DNA of 64,000 bases from Favolaschia claudopus. Taxonomy: Eukaryota > Basidiomycota > Agaricomycetes > Agaricales > Mycenaceae. The notes under the pieces were generated by a model. It had not been told where the DNA came from, ran no database searches, and was given only the letters and a program-made list of their open reading frames with translations. Positions 12,435 to 24,699 of the stretch are shown one piece after another. The stretch is from the NCBI GenBank assembly GCA_037176885.1, contig JAWWNJ010000003.1, positions 3,348,001 through 3,412,000 of the forward strand. Reading direction: 5' to 3'. The position numbers and the translations under genes were made by a program. Positions within the stretch are counted from its first letter, which is position 1. Every line of letters begins with the position of its first letter.

Positions 12435-13087
12435 ATGCCTCACTACCCCCAGCAACCTGCCTTTGTTTCTCCCACCCGCCGCCGTGTACCGATGGAAATT
12501 TACTCTCCAGGTCAATGGAAGACCGCTACCGCCAACACCCATCTCTTCCCACCCATCTGCTTCGACCTCACCGGACGCCCGCGGCATCAGGGTGTCTCGA
12601 TGAAGGATTTGCGGTTGCAGGGGACGGGGGCGCCGATCCAAGGGGCGGGCGATCCGGTGCTTGCGTATACCGGATTACAGAGGGTGATATTTCGGATTAT
12701 GGTATGCCCAAAATCATCGTCCGTGGAAGATGTGCTGAATTTGTGTTCAGTGGCCGGGGTATGGACACATCGAATGGTGTCGCGCGATACCAGTCGTCGC
12801 CCCTAACGGCGCACCTATAACGCGGGTGGCATTAGCGGTTCAAATCGCTACGAGTTTCGCGCATTTTATTGAGGTTAGTTGGCTTGTCCTCTTTCTCCTT
12901 CGCTTTCGATTCGAGTACTTACTTTTGTTTTGTGCGTCGGAAATAGAAAGCGCAATACGAAACCCCGTCGGACCGATCCTGGATGGTGTCTCCCAACTGT
13001 GTGCGATTCGAGCACTTGATTTTGATATCGTTGCAGAATACGTTCGAGGATGTGTGGCAAGCGGATGTGGCACTTGATATTTGTTGA
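12435..13087 (+). CDS. Small protein of unknown function, three exons
   Basis: Exons 12435-12701, 12751-12873 and 12947-13087, all joined in phase 0, give 176 residues. The N-terminal part is proline-rich (MPHYPQQPAFVSPTRRRVP); the core has QRVIFRIM, then WPGYGHIEWCRAIPV, a PITRVALAVQIATSFAHF segment and a C-terminal FEHLILISLQNTFEDVWQAD helix. I recognise the WPGY...PITR...IA..F pattern as belonging to short uncharacterised agaric proteins, but I know of no function. No signal peptide or membrane segment is visible. The upstream TATA box and three clean introns argue for a real expressed gene. It is flanked by long intergenic spaces and no obvious partner. Confidence 0.7.
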
Positions 13088-13509
13088 ACGGCGGGTGACC
13101 CTCTTCGAACCTAGAGTAGAGTATTTTATTCAGAATATTAGCATACCCGCCACTAGCATACATTTGAATGACGAGATAGCAATCCACGACTTTCCTACGA
13201 ACCTTGACGAGTTAGATTCTGTCGAACGAGTCTCAACAGTGCTCTACGCAACAGAAATTGAAAACATGACGTACCGTCCAGTGCAGTCATGTCTCAGTGA
13301 AAGTAATCAACCCGAGACAAGCACAAAAGACTTGAAACAGAACATCTCCCATTGACATCGCACAGGATCGGAGCTACAGACTATCAACGACATCCTAATC
13401 CAAATTTCAATCACAACTTGAGTGGTGGTTCTAGCATTGACTCACCGTTCGCCAACTCTGTATCATCTCCGACGAACGATAAACCATCTGAAACTGTAAG
13501 ACATCATCT
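13088..13509. other. Intergenic between convergent genes
   Basis: Shared 3' region of the small gene at 12435 and the minus-strand F-box-like gene. No feature was seen. Confidence 0.5.
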
Positions 13510-14666
13510 TCAGATACCACCGTTAAGAAGACTAGGACGCATTACCCGTTTCTGCGCAACCACCGCCAGAAACGATCTCCGCAAGCTCTCGTCCAAATCA
13601 TTGTTCCAATTTGAATTAACCTCGAACTGGATTCCCGCTCGTGAGAGTGGTGGGGAGCATAAAAGGCGATCTAGAGGCGCGCAATTGTCCCTTTCGAATT
13701 GCATGCCCGTGTATTGAACGTTAAGGACAAGGATTTGTATGGATTGCATCGGCGAATCGGCCTCGGAAAGGGTGCTCAGCGTACTGATGATGGGGGACCA
13801 GGTTTCGCCGGTGACCACAATTCGGAGGACGGAGAGGTTGGGAAACAGTGAGAGGTTGATGCCGGGGGAGTCCTGGAGGGTCGCGGTCAGACATTGTTTA
13901 TACGTCGATTTCTTTGCGAAAAGATCCTTACCCAATTGTGGACATCATAGAACTTGATCGAATGCCTCGCACTGAGAGGTAGGGTATCCCAATCAACGAA
14001 TGTCTCCTCTACTATCTCGAGCGCTTTTAGATTGGAAAGATCGATGAGGGGAACAGCCGTAGGATGCAAACTTTGGGGCCGAGTGTACTTCGCGTCACGC
14101 GCAAAGTCAAGAGACAGTGATTTTAGCCGGATGGGATGGGAATGTGGGGGAGAAATAGGCGGTTCGTCGTCCGGTCCACCATAAGATAGCCGAAAGTGGC
14201 GAATCGACGGACAGAGCGCCAAGAAGCGTAGGCAAGGTGCAATGCGGCTTCCCGTGATCAAAGAAAGAGTCTGCAGCGAAGGAAGGGCAAGAAGCTGGTG
14301 GAATAATTCAGCTGATTTTGTTAGGTTGGCCCCCAGTAAGAGTTTTTTGAGGTGGGTAAAAGAGACGCTGCAGAGCGTTTGCACCGTAAAGACCTGGATT
14401 TCGTACTCCATGATGCTCAGCTCTCGAACATATCGCACGAGATGGGGTGAGCGCGTTAATGCGCCACAAAAGCTGAGTACTTTATCGTCTGAATACGAAA
14501 ATGTGTGTGTTGTGCGATGGGGAGCACGGAAAAGGAGTGATTGTGTGGTATCCACCCAGGAACGAGCCACCAGAGAGCAGGCGAGGAGGGTGCCAGGATC
14601 TTCGGCCAGGGGGGCGAGACAGTTTTCCAAAAGTTCTGGAATATCGAGCGGAGTCGGGGAGCTCAT
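13510..14666 (-). CDS. F-box-like / leucine-rich protein
   Basis: Two exons, 14666-13932 and 13872-13510, joined in phase 0 by a 59-bp intron (GTAAGG...CCAG), give 365 residues. The head DIPELLENCLAPLAEDPGTL followed by LVARSWVDTTQSLLFR is a degenerate F-box helix triad as found in very large agaric families. The rest contains leucine-rich segments (FTHLKKLLLGANL, LPSLQTLSL, LSNLKALEIVEETF). The first in-frame ATG is 138 bp further upstream; I chose 14666 because MSSPTPLDIPELLE matches how such proteins begin. The intron rather than a frameshift explains the change of frame near 13930. Presumed SCF adaptor; no substrate is known. Confidence 0.75.
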
Positions 14667-16609
14667 TGGGCAGACGAACCCGTTACGACGAGGTGAAAAG
14701 CAGAAACGTGTCCCGGCCCGGGCTTGGCCAGATGACGCGGCATCGGCCTCCCACGATAAGTTACGGCATCCATCTCTCTTGCCTTTTTCCTCCTTCGTCA
14801 CCATTCACCAGTGTGAGTCCCAGCCTCCCATGCATCCCAGAGAAGCTCCCAGAACTTAACAGGTAAACCACGGAGACTCCAGCAGCCCAACAAACCCAAA
14901 GTTTGAACTTCACGCATTCTTCAAGTTAACGCCACTCATTTCAGGTACTTTTAGAAGGCCTTTATGCGACAGAGTCAGCCTCCGGGGGAGCATACATTCT
15001 TCAAGAGCAGCTCTTGACCCTAGGACTGCCCACCGGAGCTGACACCCTCTTTCAGCTTGCTTTCGCCGGTCCATGGTTGGTATTAGTAACAGGGCTTTCC
15101 AAAAGTTTTCACTGCTTCATGGAAGGAAAGCGAGCGCAGAGTCTCGAGACGAATTCGAGTTGCTCGGGGACTCTTTCTCCAAGCAATCAAATGGAAGGTT
15201 AAGTACGACTGTTTCATCTAATCCCCTCGTCTATCCGTATCTCATTCCTTTACTCAAAGCATCCACCATCCCGCCCTCAATACTCGAAAAAGCCCATCAG
15301 CAAACACGAAACAGAAACATATATCGGATCCCGAAACTCAAGCTCTCATGATTCCTCACCCCTTCTGTATTGTCGCCTTTTGATTGACGTGCATTTTGCT
15401 TCGATACACCCATACTCCACCGCAGTAGTGCCCCATCGGAGAGGCCGCGTTGTCCGTTGGCTTTCATTGAGGTGAGTATTCCTTTTTCAATCGACTCAGT
15501 ATCGATTTCGGATGCTCATACCCTGTTCGTCTTGTTTGTTTTGAATTATAGTTCGATGGATACCTCCTCCATAGTCCTGAGAAGCCGCCAGTCACGGACG
15601 GATTGCATCTAAAACGGTATCCATGTTCATGCATTAGTAAGTCATTTTGCGCTGACTTGATTTCGTTTTCCGCTGGTCTTCATTTCTAGCCAGCCGTCGC
15701 CCCAGTGTCCATCATTCTACCTGGGCGACCCTTCAAACGCAGATTGACTTTATCTCTTTCAGGCTCCACAGGATGTAGAGGTTCCGAAGCAGATGACCGA
15801 CTTTCTTTCTGCCCCGATTCCGTGTTCCTGCATTTGTTGGTAGTGTTGAAATCTGATTTTCTTTGTCTAACAGTAGTAACGTTTCTCTCTTTTCTCGTCT
15901 AAATTGATACTCAAACCGATTCTGACTCAGACTTCCATGGATTCAGTGCCCCCAGCACGTTAGTCCGAGGAATCGAGCTTGATCGATTATTCCGAGCTGT
16001 GTACGGTGTACGGTGTAAACAGTGCTTTTGGGAGCGTCCTCGCCGCAATTCATGTGCTGGCCGGACGTTGCCCTCGGTATTTGTGAGCACTTGCAGTTTT
16101 CTGTCCACGCAAAAGCTGTAGAGGCCAGACTTCTGAAAGTGTGTATATTCTTGCAACTGCATTCCCTTCCATATGTACGATGAATCCACTCCATTGTTAC
16201 GAACAGAGCGCTTTCTTCAAGTTCCGGTGAGAAACATATGCAACTGCAGCTTCCTGAGCCTAAAATTGAGTGACGTCGATGGTAACTCTACTGACCACAC
16301 GATAGTTGCTCTGTGGGTCAGAAGAGTGCTCAGCGTTGCGCGCCACCGGCGTCCATTTTGAAATGTGCTGATCGACAATGATGGGCGGTAACTAGCGGCA
16401 AGCAACCGTGAAGTTGATGATCGCGGCAACTCGGGTTGCTCAGAATGAAATAGGCGACGGTATATATACCGGCGGCCACAATTGGCAATTGATTTGCCTT
16501 GAGCCCTCTTCTCCCTTCTTCGCGTTTCTTCTCATGACCTCCACCGTCTCGTCGCTCTAGCGGCCGTCCACTCCTTCATCACCTCAGGCTCACGCTCGTT
16601 TGACCGAAA
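14667..16609. other. Stretch with a possible spliced but undefined locus
   Basis: No complete gene can be built. Plus-strand splice-like pairs occur from about 14860 to 15900. One segment, 14945-15075, flanked by TTTCAG and GTTGGT, reads as a convincing 43-residue peptide (including TLGLPTGADTLFQLAFAGPW). Further open segments with protein-like composition follow at about 15108-15190, 15260-15475 and 15553-15635, but the frames do not chain and no start codon fits. The stretch may be a decayed gene or an untranslated spliced transcript. The final 150 bp are the bHLH promoter. Confidence 0.3.
16461..16468 (+). promoter_or_regulatory. TATA box of the bHLH gene
   Basis: TATATATA, 149 bp upstream of the chosen ATG at 16610, in a promoter otherwise of mixed composition. 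Confidence 0.55.
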
Positions 16610-17839
16610 ATGACTGTCCCTCACAAAATGGCCAGCTCATCCCCGACTTCCGTTCAGCAAATCAATTTCGAATTCGTCCCCAACCCGAGTGGCGCGTCGT
16701 CGACAACCTCCACCTCGCCTTCGTCCACGTCTGGCGCCTCCCGAACTGCCAAAACGAAGCCACGCACCAATGCCGCACGCCGCGCTTCACATAATGCCGT
16801 CGAGAGGCTGCGGAGGGAGGCGCTGAACTCTCGTTTTCTCGTGCGTAACTTGGTATGATTGACATTTTGCTTTCGATTGCTCATCGCCACACCGCAGGAA
16901 TGTGCCAGTATGCTCCCGAACCTCGCTACCATCAAGCGGCCCACGAAATCGAGCGTCGTCAACAGCTGTATCGCGCATCTCCACGCATCGCGTCGCCACC
17001 GGCTCCTCGCCGCGCAGCAGGTTCGTATTTTGAGCGACGAGTGCGAGTCTCTGCGGCGCGAAGCCAACGAATGGCGTGAGCGCGCCGGCCTTATGCTCCT
17101 CCCTCCTCCTGTTCGGGGCGAGGCGTTCGAAATTGTGTTGGTTGGGGCGGAATTCGAGTTGGAGAGTCCGGATCCGCCTAGTGGCGAGGGGGAAGAGGAG
17201 GATTATGTCGATGAGGAGAGCGGGGGTGGCGGACGGTATTCTCAGGAGGATCTGGCGCGCATTCAAGCCTATCACCATCAGCAGCAACAACAGCAAATGC
17301 AGCACCAGATCCAGATGCAGTACGGTGCGCAGCCCGAAGTTCATCCGGGGCACTTTCACTCTCCCTTCGCGCATAATATCCCCTCCCCGATGACGGAGCA
17401 TCACGTTTCGCAGTACTCCGCTGCGCATTCATGGTACGACGACAATCACCCGCATCCGCGATCTGCGCACGAACCCTTCATGACGCATCCGTATATCTCC
17501 CGACTGCAGCAGCCGCCGCCGCAAGTTCCCCGTGCGACCATCGCTCCATTATTCGTGCCTTCCGTGCAGCCGCCGGAGCATCTTGATTTCGTTCCACCTC
17601 CTCGCCCTGATCAGCCGCAGCTGTCGCCTCTGTTCCCCCCGGGCGAGTACTCCTACGACCCTCTGGCGGGACACCAGCTTCCTCCAGTTCATGGAGCCGG
17701 CCACGTTATTGTACACGATACCGGGGCCTCGAGTCAATTGGAGTCTCATCCTCCGTCAACTCAATTTGATTCTCGGTCCCACGATCATCTACGCCCGGGC
17801 CCCCAAGTCCATCGCGCCTCTCGAAAGGGCACGCGGTAA
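16610..17839 (+). CDS. bHLH transcription factor
   Basis: Two exons, 16610-16840 and 16898-17839, joined in phase 0, give 390 residues. A serine/threonine-rich leader precedes a basic region RRASHNAVERLRRE (about 57-70) carrying the E-box contact pattern H61-E65-R69. Helix 1 (ALNSRFLECASMLPNL), a short loop (ATIKRPTKS) and helix 2 (SSVVNSCIAHLHASRRHRLL) follow, and then a heptad-like extension that could form a coiled coil. The intron falls inside helix 1. The C-terminal half is low in structure: an acidic patch (EGEEEDYVDEE), a glutamine/histidine run and many prolines, as in activation domains. It is a nuclear DNA-binding dimer by family. Its target genes are unknown; it lies between the F-box-like gene and the membrane-protein gene, with no sign of co-regulation. 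Confidence 0.88.
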
Positions 17840-18342
17840 CTCTATCAAGTTAATCCTAATCGCTGATTCATTCATTTCTTTGTTGGGACGAAACGAAAAC
17901 GAACTTTCTGCTCTATGGACATGCTTTTTCCTTATTCGCTCTGCCTTGTTTCCGTCATGTACGTTCCAGATCATACACACATTCCGTCCCTCGACATCTA
18001 TATCATGGTACCTCTTCGTTCCGCTCGTATACTATTAAATCGTTCGTTACATCATACTCTCTGTATCCATAGGTAAATGTGTTAGGTCTATAGGATACAA
18101 ATACAACAGTAATAATAAGGGATTTTTGGAGCTCCGGAATTTTTGTCGCCTTCAGCCTTCAGGTTGAGCCAATGCGCTTTAAAAATTCAAAATCGCATGG
18201 GGAGATGCTTCCCATCGACTCGGCGCGGAATCAAAACGAATGTTGTACATATGTATCGAATACAGGAAACAGCAAGTCAGCAACTGCCATTTTTTCAATT
18301 TACGCATCCTCGGGTCCGGTTTACCTTGGGACCGGAAGAAAA
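17840..18342. other. Intergenic between convergent genes
   Basis: Shared 3' region of the bHLH gene and the minus-strand membrane-protein gene. No separate feature was seen. Confidence 0.5.
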
Positions 18343-19238
18343 TCATGAGGATTCAAAATTGAAATGAAGCCCTGGACCCAGATGTGCGCATGTGCCTTTT
18401 GCGCAGTTGCCTTGGTCGTCGTTGTGAAAAGGACAGCCTCTCTTTTCGCTTGAAGCACAGCCATCGGGGGTAGCGGCGAAGCCTGATTTAGGTAATTCCC
18501 ACGGTTTGATTTTGATATGGAATTCGGTGATTTGGTTGAAAATGGCACGTGCTAGTTGTTGAATCCGAATTCCGGGCGAATTTGCGAACAACTGACAGTT
18601 GCTTGATACCTCTTGATATCAACTTAAATGTTGTCTCCAACCAACCTTTCCTTGTTTCTGAAGGCTACGAGGCTGCAAAGACTCATGAAACGAGACATAG
18701 GCAAGAGTTGTCAGATCATCAGGGGTGATCATTCGCTTGTTGGCGTCCCCTCCGAGTCTACGATCCACAGGAAGAGATATGAGAGCATGAATCTGGGAAT
18801 ATTTCACTGAATTTCAAGATTCTACACTCTCAAATTGTGCTGCAAATAAGGATTCAACTTCCGCACACTGAGAAACACTTCGACATTGCCATCGTTGTAA
18901 GCGAGCCTTCCAACGTATTTTAGGTGGATACTGGAAGAAAATGTATGTTCACTCACTCATCCTTCACCTGCACGCCAGAGCATCTACCACTTCCCCTTCT
19001 GATCCAGGGTGAGATCTCGCGGAGCCGATGCTCCCAGCACAGAAGGAATATTGGAATTCTTCGTGTGAAGTTCCAGAGAATTCGATCCCAATGACGATGA
19101 TGTATTCTGCTGGATATAGAGAATGACGGTAAGCCCTAAAAGCGCCACAGTGACGAGAACAAGTGATTTCCAGGCGGGTTGAAGGGTCGCTGCTTGTTGG
19201 ATGCGATGAGAAACGCCACCGAACAACGCAGAGGACAT
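18343..19238 (-). CDS. Predicted type II membrane protein, unknown function
   Basis: Four exons on the minus strand: 19238-18988, 18930-18828, 18792-18646 and 18591-18343. All phases close and give 249 residues. A single hydrophobic helix (SLVLVTVALLGLTVILYI, about 25-42) near the N-terminus with no cleavage-like site suggests a signal anchor with the C-terminal part in the lumen or outside. The body contains VGRLAYNDGNVEVFLSVRKL, VSFHESLQP and LARAIFNQITEFHIKI. The C-terminus is cysteine- and histidine-rich (GCPFHNDDQGNCAKGTCAHL), possibly a metal site or disulfide knot. I do not recognise the family. The third splice implies a 35-nt intron, unusually short; if it is not removed, translation stops at 18822 after 119 residues. 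A minus-strand TATAAG lies at 19305-19310. A decayed copy of the last exon occurs at 30885-30965 and 41930-42010. Confidence 0.65.
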
Positions 19239-19814
19239 TAAAAGTTCAAATCTGGCGAAGGCTTCAGAGATGAGCGTTTCTGTGCAAAGTTCGCTCGCTC
19301 AGTACTTATAATTAATGGCTTCCGCGACAAGAGAACAACGGATGATTTGCGAGGGGATCATCCGGCGCAAGAGCCGAAGTGTGAGAATTTGCAATTGATG
19401 ATATCAGCCACCGTGACATAACGTCACGTCCAAGGCTTGCCATTTCAAATTTGCCACCCAACCACCACCGCATCGACAGGGATGTGTACACCTTATCTCT
19501 GCAATACCAAATTGCTTCATTGAATGCAACACGTAGCAGAGCGCTCTGGTCGAATCGGTCCGAATGAGTAGCTCCAGCCTGCTCGAGAGTCGAGATGAGT
19601 CTTTTGTTCTCAGAATCTTCAAATCCGGATCGATATGGCTGAGCGCTCAGGCCTCCGAGTCAGCGTGCAGAAGTCGTCGTTCTCATTCTTCACATTGCTC
19701 AAGGCACGCAACAAGCAAGCAAGCATCCAAATTACACAAATTGTTCGGGTCACATCAAATTCGTCCCATACAGCACTACAAAAAAAATCAAGACGAAAAG
19801 AAAGTCGCCCGTAT
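19239..19814. other. Intergenic between two minus-strand genes
   Basis: Promoter of the membrane-protein gene, with a TATA-like box about 67 bp before its ATG, and the 3' flank of the dienelactone hydrolase gene. No additional coding model is supportable. Confidence 0.5.
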
Positions 19815-21100
19815 TCACATATACTTGATGAACCACTCCACGGTCGCCTTAAATGCATCTTCCTTCGCTGCGTTGACCTAAATATCAAGATCATACCCAT
19901 CAATTCAATGAACCGTTGCGATGAAACTTGAAGAACCGGCAAGAACTCACCTTGGGGTCAGTCAAATCTCCTCTCGTCGCAAACCCATGGTGACATCCCG
20001 CAAAATACTCGCGTTTGTACCCAGGTGCGAAGCCCTTGAATATCTCATCCGCCTTCTCCTGCGCAGCGACCGGGAACATGTCGTCCATCTCGCAGCCGTT
20101 GATCAGGAGCGGGGCTTTTGCCGTCGAGGCGTATTTCTGTGAGTCAGTCAGTCACACATTTACTTATCAGCGTCGCATATTATTTGCGTTTCACAGTGAA
20201 CAGAAAAAAAAATGAAGCTCTAATTATAAAACGCGCACCTCGAGATCAGCGGGAACCTGCAGCATACTCGGATGCGCCGTAACAGCCACACTGATCACCC
20301 CGTCGAAAGCCAAGTCGAATACGTAGCGGCCGCCGAAACAGTACCCCGTCGCGCCGATGGAGGTGACTCCGTCGGCTTTGAGCGCGGAGATGACTTTGTC
20401 GATGATGGGGCGGGTGTGCGCTTGGTCGTGTTGGCCTTTGCCGAACCAGGCCATGAGGTCGAAGTTGACCTGTGAGCGAAGAAGATGAGTTGTTTTATGT
20501 TATCGCGTTTTGGGTTGTGTTGTGGATGGGTAGTAGGTGAAGGGAAGAGGGGAGATGCGACTTACGCCGGGGTTGAACGCGTCGAGGGGGACTGTGTCTT
20601 TGTTGAAGAGGTCTGGGGTGATGACCTACGCATTGCGTCGTTTTAATTGAACAGTTCAATGCTGATCCCTTTCATAGAGTTGACTATCCGCGTTACGCAC
20701 CTTGAATCCATTCTTGGCGAAATCATCCGACAACAGCTGTGTTGTTCCCGATCATCGTCAGTTTCGCCCTATCTTGACACATATACAAATTTGGCTGACA
20801 GCGCTCCGCACCTTATTGTTCACAAGATTCAAGCCAAACACGTCAGTGAGGTACAGGACGACTTTGTCCTTGGGGTAGTCGACTGTGGGGGTGGCGACGT
20901 AGCATTCGACGCCGCCGATTGTCTCGATCTTTCCTGGAAGTGGTCGATAGGTCAACTCCTCTTCGACGGTGTCGTGACATTGACAACTAACCTTCCGGGG
21001 TGCCTTCGTGGGTGACGCCTGTGAAGTGGTCAGAAATTGCCTTTCATGAAAATAATAGTAAGTGATGGTCACCTTTAACGCAATCTTTGCAAAAACTCAT
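19815..21100 (-). CDS. Dienelactone hydrolase family protein
   Basis: Eight exons on the minus strand: 21100-21073, 21018-20992, 20933-20812, 20736-20701, 20625-20566, 20469-20239, 20136-19951 and 19877-19815. All phases close and give 250 residues, the normal length. The N-terminus MSFCKDCVKGVTHEGTPEG is the typical family head. The alpha/beta hydrolase fold carries the nucleophile in GYCFGG (cysteine about 135), the acid in EMDDMFP (about 186) and the histidine in GCHHGFATRGD (about 218), so the Cys-Asp-His triad is intact. Such enzymes open lactones or related esters in aromatic breakdown and other pathways; the actual substrate is unknown. A short stretch spanning its fifth exon edge and adjoining intron is copied at 24663-24713. 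Confidence 0.92.
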
Positions 21101-22526
21101 GTTTGGTAGTTATAGTGGTGGTCGCGTCACTTGGAGGAAGGAAGGTGAGTGTGCAAAGCAAAAGATAGCGTTGCCCCCTTTTTATTTTCGAGTGCTCGGC
21201 CGATCGAACGTGCGGATTAGCTTTCTGTTCCTGGCTTCGGTTGTCATCTTGACGACAGCCGATTTGAATCGGCGCCCATTGGTCGCCGGTTTGCATTTCT
21301 CGATCCGGCATTACTGCTGAATTACCGGTTACACCGGTTACGATGTCTTTTACTTACAGTTTCCGTTTCTTCGCGATTTCTACGCGTTATGAATCCGGCC
21401 AAAGTGTTCCCTGAATATCGACTACTACAGCTCATAACAGAAACTGCGACGATGATCAACGTATGTACGCCCAAAGTTCGTCGATCTATCTCGCATTATA
21501 CCTCAAAAGGTGAAGTTTGCGCTGCATCCCGCCAAGCTTGTAATGCAGAATACGCAGATTGGTATTGATATGACTTTTCGTGTCGGAACTTGTGCAGGGC
21601 CAGAAACCCGGGGGTAGCCATGCAAAAGCGGGTGTCGTGACGAAGATTTTCAATGTTGGATTTTGCTTGGATTGCAATTTCTACTTAGTAGGTACTGTAG
21701 TCTCTCAAATTCTTTGGCTTCTCGTGTACCGGATGCAGGATGCTCCTAATTTTTTGACGTAGGTGGCCAAAATATACCCTGGGGACTGTGACTCTGAATC
21801 CGAACTTTGCTTAGCGATTCAACAATGAACATGCCGTCCGACATTGGCCAAACATCGGTCGTATTCAATTTTGAGGGCCAGTCGTTATTTCCAAGGTTCG
21901 GAGACCTCTTGCGGCTCCGCCCTGAAATCCGCTCAACCTCACCATAAGGTCAGGGATCGACTGATTTGCTCACCGAACTGTGGCTGAATTTACTCGTGGG
22001 AAACACGCGGGAAAAGCCGGGAAAAGACGTTTGATTGCCGGAACCCTCTTGTCCCCAAACTACCATGTCGCTTTGTTCCCAAACGTTGAAGATTGTACTC
22101 TCTGGGCCAGTATTGCGTTGATATGACTGCGACCGATGGGCGTTGAATGCAACTACCGATGTCACTCCGCTCAATTCATTTCCGGGATGATCACAACCGC
22201 CTGGCCTAGGCTACGACCTCGAAGTCACGACTCTCAGACTTTGCTCAGACTCTGAAGACAGTGTAGCATGATGCTGCTCAGTTCAAACTGTAGTGATATT
22301 TCTTGTTCAAATACATAGGCTAACTACCTCGCAGACTCTTTCCACTAAAGCTCGATCCTAGTCCTGTTCGTCCACCCAAGGTCCAGTCCAGCCTCACGTC
22401 CTGCTAAAATTACCTTCAACGAACGTTCGATTTTACGTGCGATGCGGAGTAGAATTGCGGCGCGGGAATAAGTGCGCCCGGTCTTTATAAACATCCTGAT
22501 ATGCATCCCCCGCATCCTCTCCCACC
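21101..22526. other. Divergent promoter region of the hydrolase and phosphatase genes
   Basis: No gene was seen. From about 21801 the sequence is similar to 30966-31664 and 42011-42709, the upstream regions of the two complete phosphatase genes, including a TATAAA at 22486-22491 about 40 bp before the ATG. The paralogy therefore extends some 700 bp into the promoter. Confidence 0.6.
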
Positions 22527-24699
22527 ATGACGCCCGTTGCAGGACTCCTTGCTGTCTTTGCGCTTGGTCCCGCAGTTCATGCTGCAGCGACAACCAGATT
22601 TGCGTCCTCATTCGCTGGTTCAACTTCAACGGCTGTGTTCCCTCCCCCGGGAGTGTCGGTGACGTCGGATGCATCTGACTTTCCTGATGCAACGCACATT
22701 AACGTATTTGGCCCCACGCCGAGTGAGTAGTTACTACGAGCTTGATATTCGTTTGTGCTGATTGAGAATTCCTTGTCGTCAGCCGGAGACGAAGCTTTTG
22801 CGATCGCGACCGCACCTGTATCCCCCGACTACACCAACATCTTCCCCCTCGTCGAACCAGCAACCTCGGACAAGAAAAAATTCGACGTCATCCACAGCTG
22901 GGGAAATCTCTCACCGTACGTCTTGTGCCTTCTCACCTGCTCTCATCGGAGCCATATTCTACTTCTCTCATTCCGTTCCTGATGACTTCATGTCACTGAC
23001 TGTTACACTAACTATAGCTTCCAATCAACCAACCTCGGGCTCTCCAAATCCTCCGCTAAAATCCCCGCCGGCTGCACCCTCCAGCAAGTCCACCTCCTCC
23101 ACAGACACGGCGCGCGCTACCCCACTTCTGGCTCCGCCCCCGCAAGTTTCGCAGCCGCGTTGCACGCCGCAGCCGAGACGGGGAATTTGACTGCTTCTGG
23201 GCCACTGGCGTTTTTGAATACTTGGACTTATAAGCTTGGGGCGGAGATTTTGACGCCTTTTGGGCGCGCGCAGCTGTACGTCTATTCTGATAGTCCTCTC
23301 GCAGTTTTCGAACCTATTTATGGTGTGGTGGTTTATTTTCAGGTTTGAGCTCGGAGTGGGGTTCCGCGTGAAATATGGTGCGTGATATATTTAATTTCCG
23401 TCGTTGAGCACGTAGTTCTGATTTTCGGTTCTTATTTGTCTGAAGGCGACCTGTTGAAGGGATTCACCGACCTTCCTGTTTGGCGGACGACTTCAGAAGG
23501 TTTTTTTCCCCCGACTCCCAGAGATCATCGCCAACGAAACTAATTCTATTCCTAGAACGCATGGTGGATTCCGCGTTCGTGGCCATCAAATCATTCGTTA
23601 GATTCACTGCTTATGAAGTTGCATTCCGACTGTAGCCTGCACTTTGCCGCCGGTTTCTTCGGTGTTCAAGAGTATCAAAATGACTATCAGCAACTCATCG
23701 AGATCGAGGCGCAGGGGTTCAATTGTATGTCTTCCTGTCTTCATGTTTCCCACTTGTCATCGATTGGTTTTTATTGTCTTATCCCATTCCACTAGCCACC
23801 CTCGCACCATACGACCAATGCCCCAACGCTAACAACGTCATCGCCTCCGCCGCCACTAACTTCACCACTCAATGGGCCTCCATCTACCTCGCCGATGCGC
23901 AGAAGAGGTTGGCGCCGCATTTTAAGGCGCCGGGAATAACGTTGAATGCGACGTGGTTGTTTGCGATGCAGCAGACTTGTGCGTATGAGGTGCGTGTTCT
24001 ACTTTCTTGCTTGTAACTATTTCATGTCGAATGTGTGGTGAATCTGGTGGCTAATGGATTCCCTTGATTGTAGACGGTTGCGTTAGGATACTCTGCCTTC
24101 TGCGATCTCTTCACAGAGGAAGAGTGGAAGGGGTATGAATACTCCGTCGGTGAGCCGCTCCGTTCCTTGATCTCAGATCCTCATCCGCTGACACAAGCAA
24201 GACCTATCCTTCTGGTACAACAACGGCCCAGGCAACCCCGCCGTCGCCGCACAAGGCATCGGCTGGGTCCAAGAGCTCGTCTCGCGGTTAACGCAGACTC
24301 GCATCAATGTCACGGAATCTGCGTCTTCGGTCAATGCGAGTATCGTTGGGAGTAATGTGACGTTTCCTTTTGAGCAGCCGATTTATGTGGATGCGACGCA
24401 TGATACGGTTATTTCTGCTAGTGCGTGATTCTTTCCATGCTTGAAAGAGTGACTAATGTGTGGTCAGTCGTGGTGGCTATGAACTTTACGAGTCTCGCGA
24501 AAACGGGACCGCTTCCGGGGACGCATATTCCTAATAATCGGGTTAGTGTTCAATCACAACAGAAATTTCCTTGCGTCATGTGGTTGTTGATGCTTTATTT
24601 ATTCATTTTCAGTCTTATATCGTCAACCAAATCTCGCCTTTCGCATTCCGGTGGATCCTCACTGGGGTGATGACCTGCACATTGCGTCGTTTCAATTGA
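22527..24699 (+). pseudogene. Histidine acid phosphatase, 3'-truncated copy
   Basis: This is a paralogue of the two complete genes at 31665 and 42710, with the same 12-exon layout and intact splice sites up to the last exon. It keeps a signal peptide (MTPVAGLLAVFALGPAVHA), the catalytic RHGARYP and the proton-donor DATHD. In the last exon it lacks 162 bp (in frame) relative to the other copies. After RWIL it then switches to unrelated sequence copied from the dienelactone hydrolase gene and stops at 24699. The conserved C-terminal LNDAVVPLTG region and its cysteines are lost. The frame is open throughout, so a shortened secreted protein could still be made, but folding is doubtful; I therefore call it a probable pseudogene. 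Confidence 0.75.

Noticed and set aside
13873..13931. Frameshift in the F-box-like gene at 13510-14666
   Set aside because: A 59-bp intron with a good donor, branch word and acceptor joins the two frames in phase 0, so the gene is intact.
16600..16794. Alternative plus-strand frame over the first bHLH exon
   Set aside because: It lacks any domain, whereas the neighbouring frame carries the H-E-R basic region and continues across the intron.
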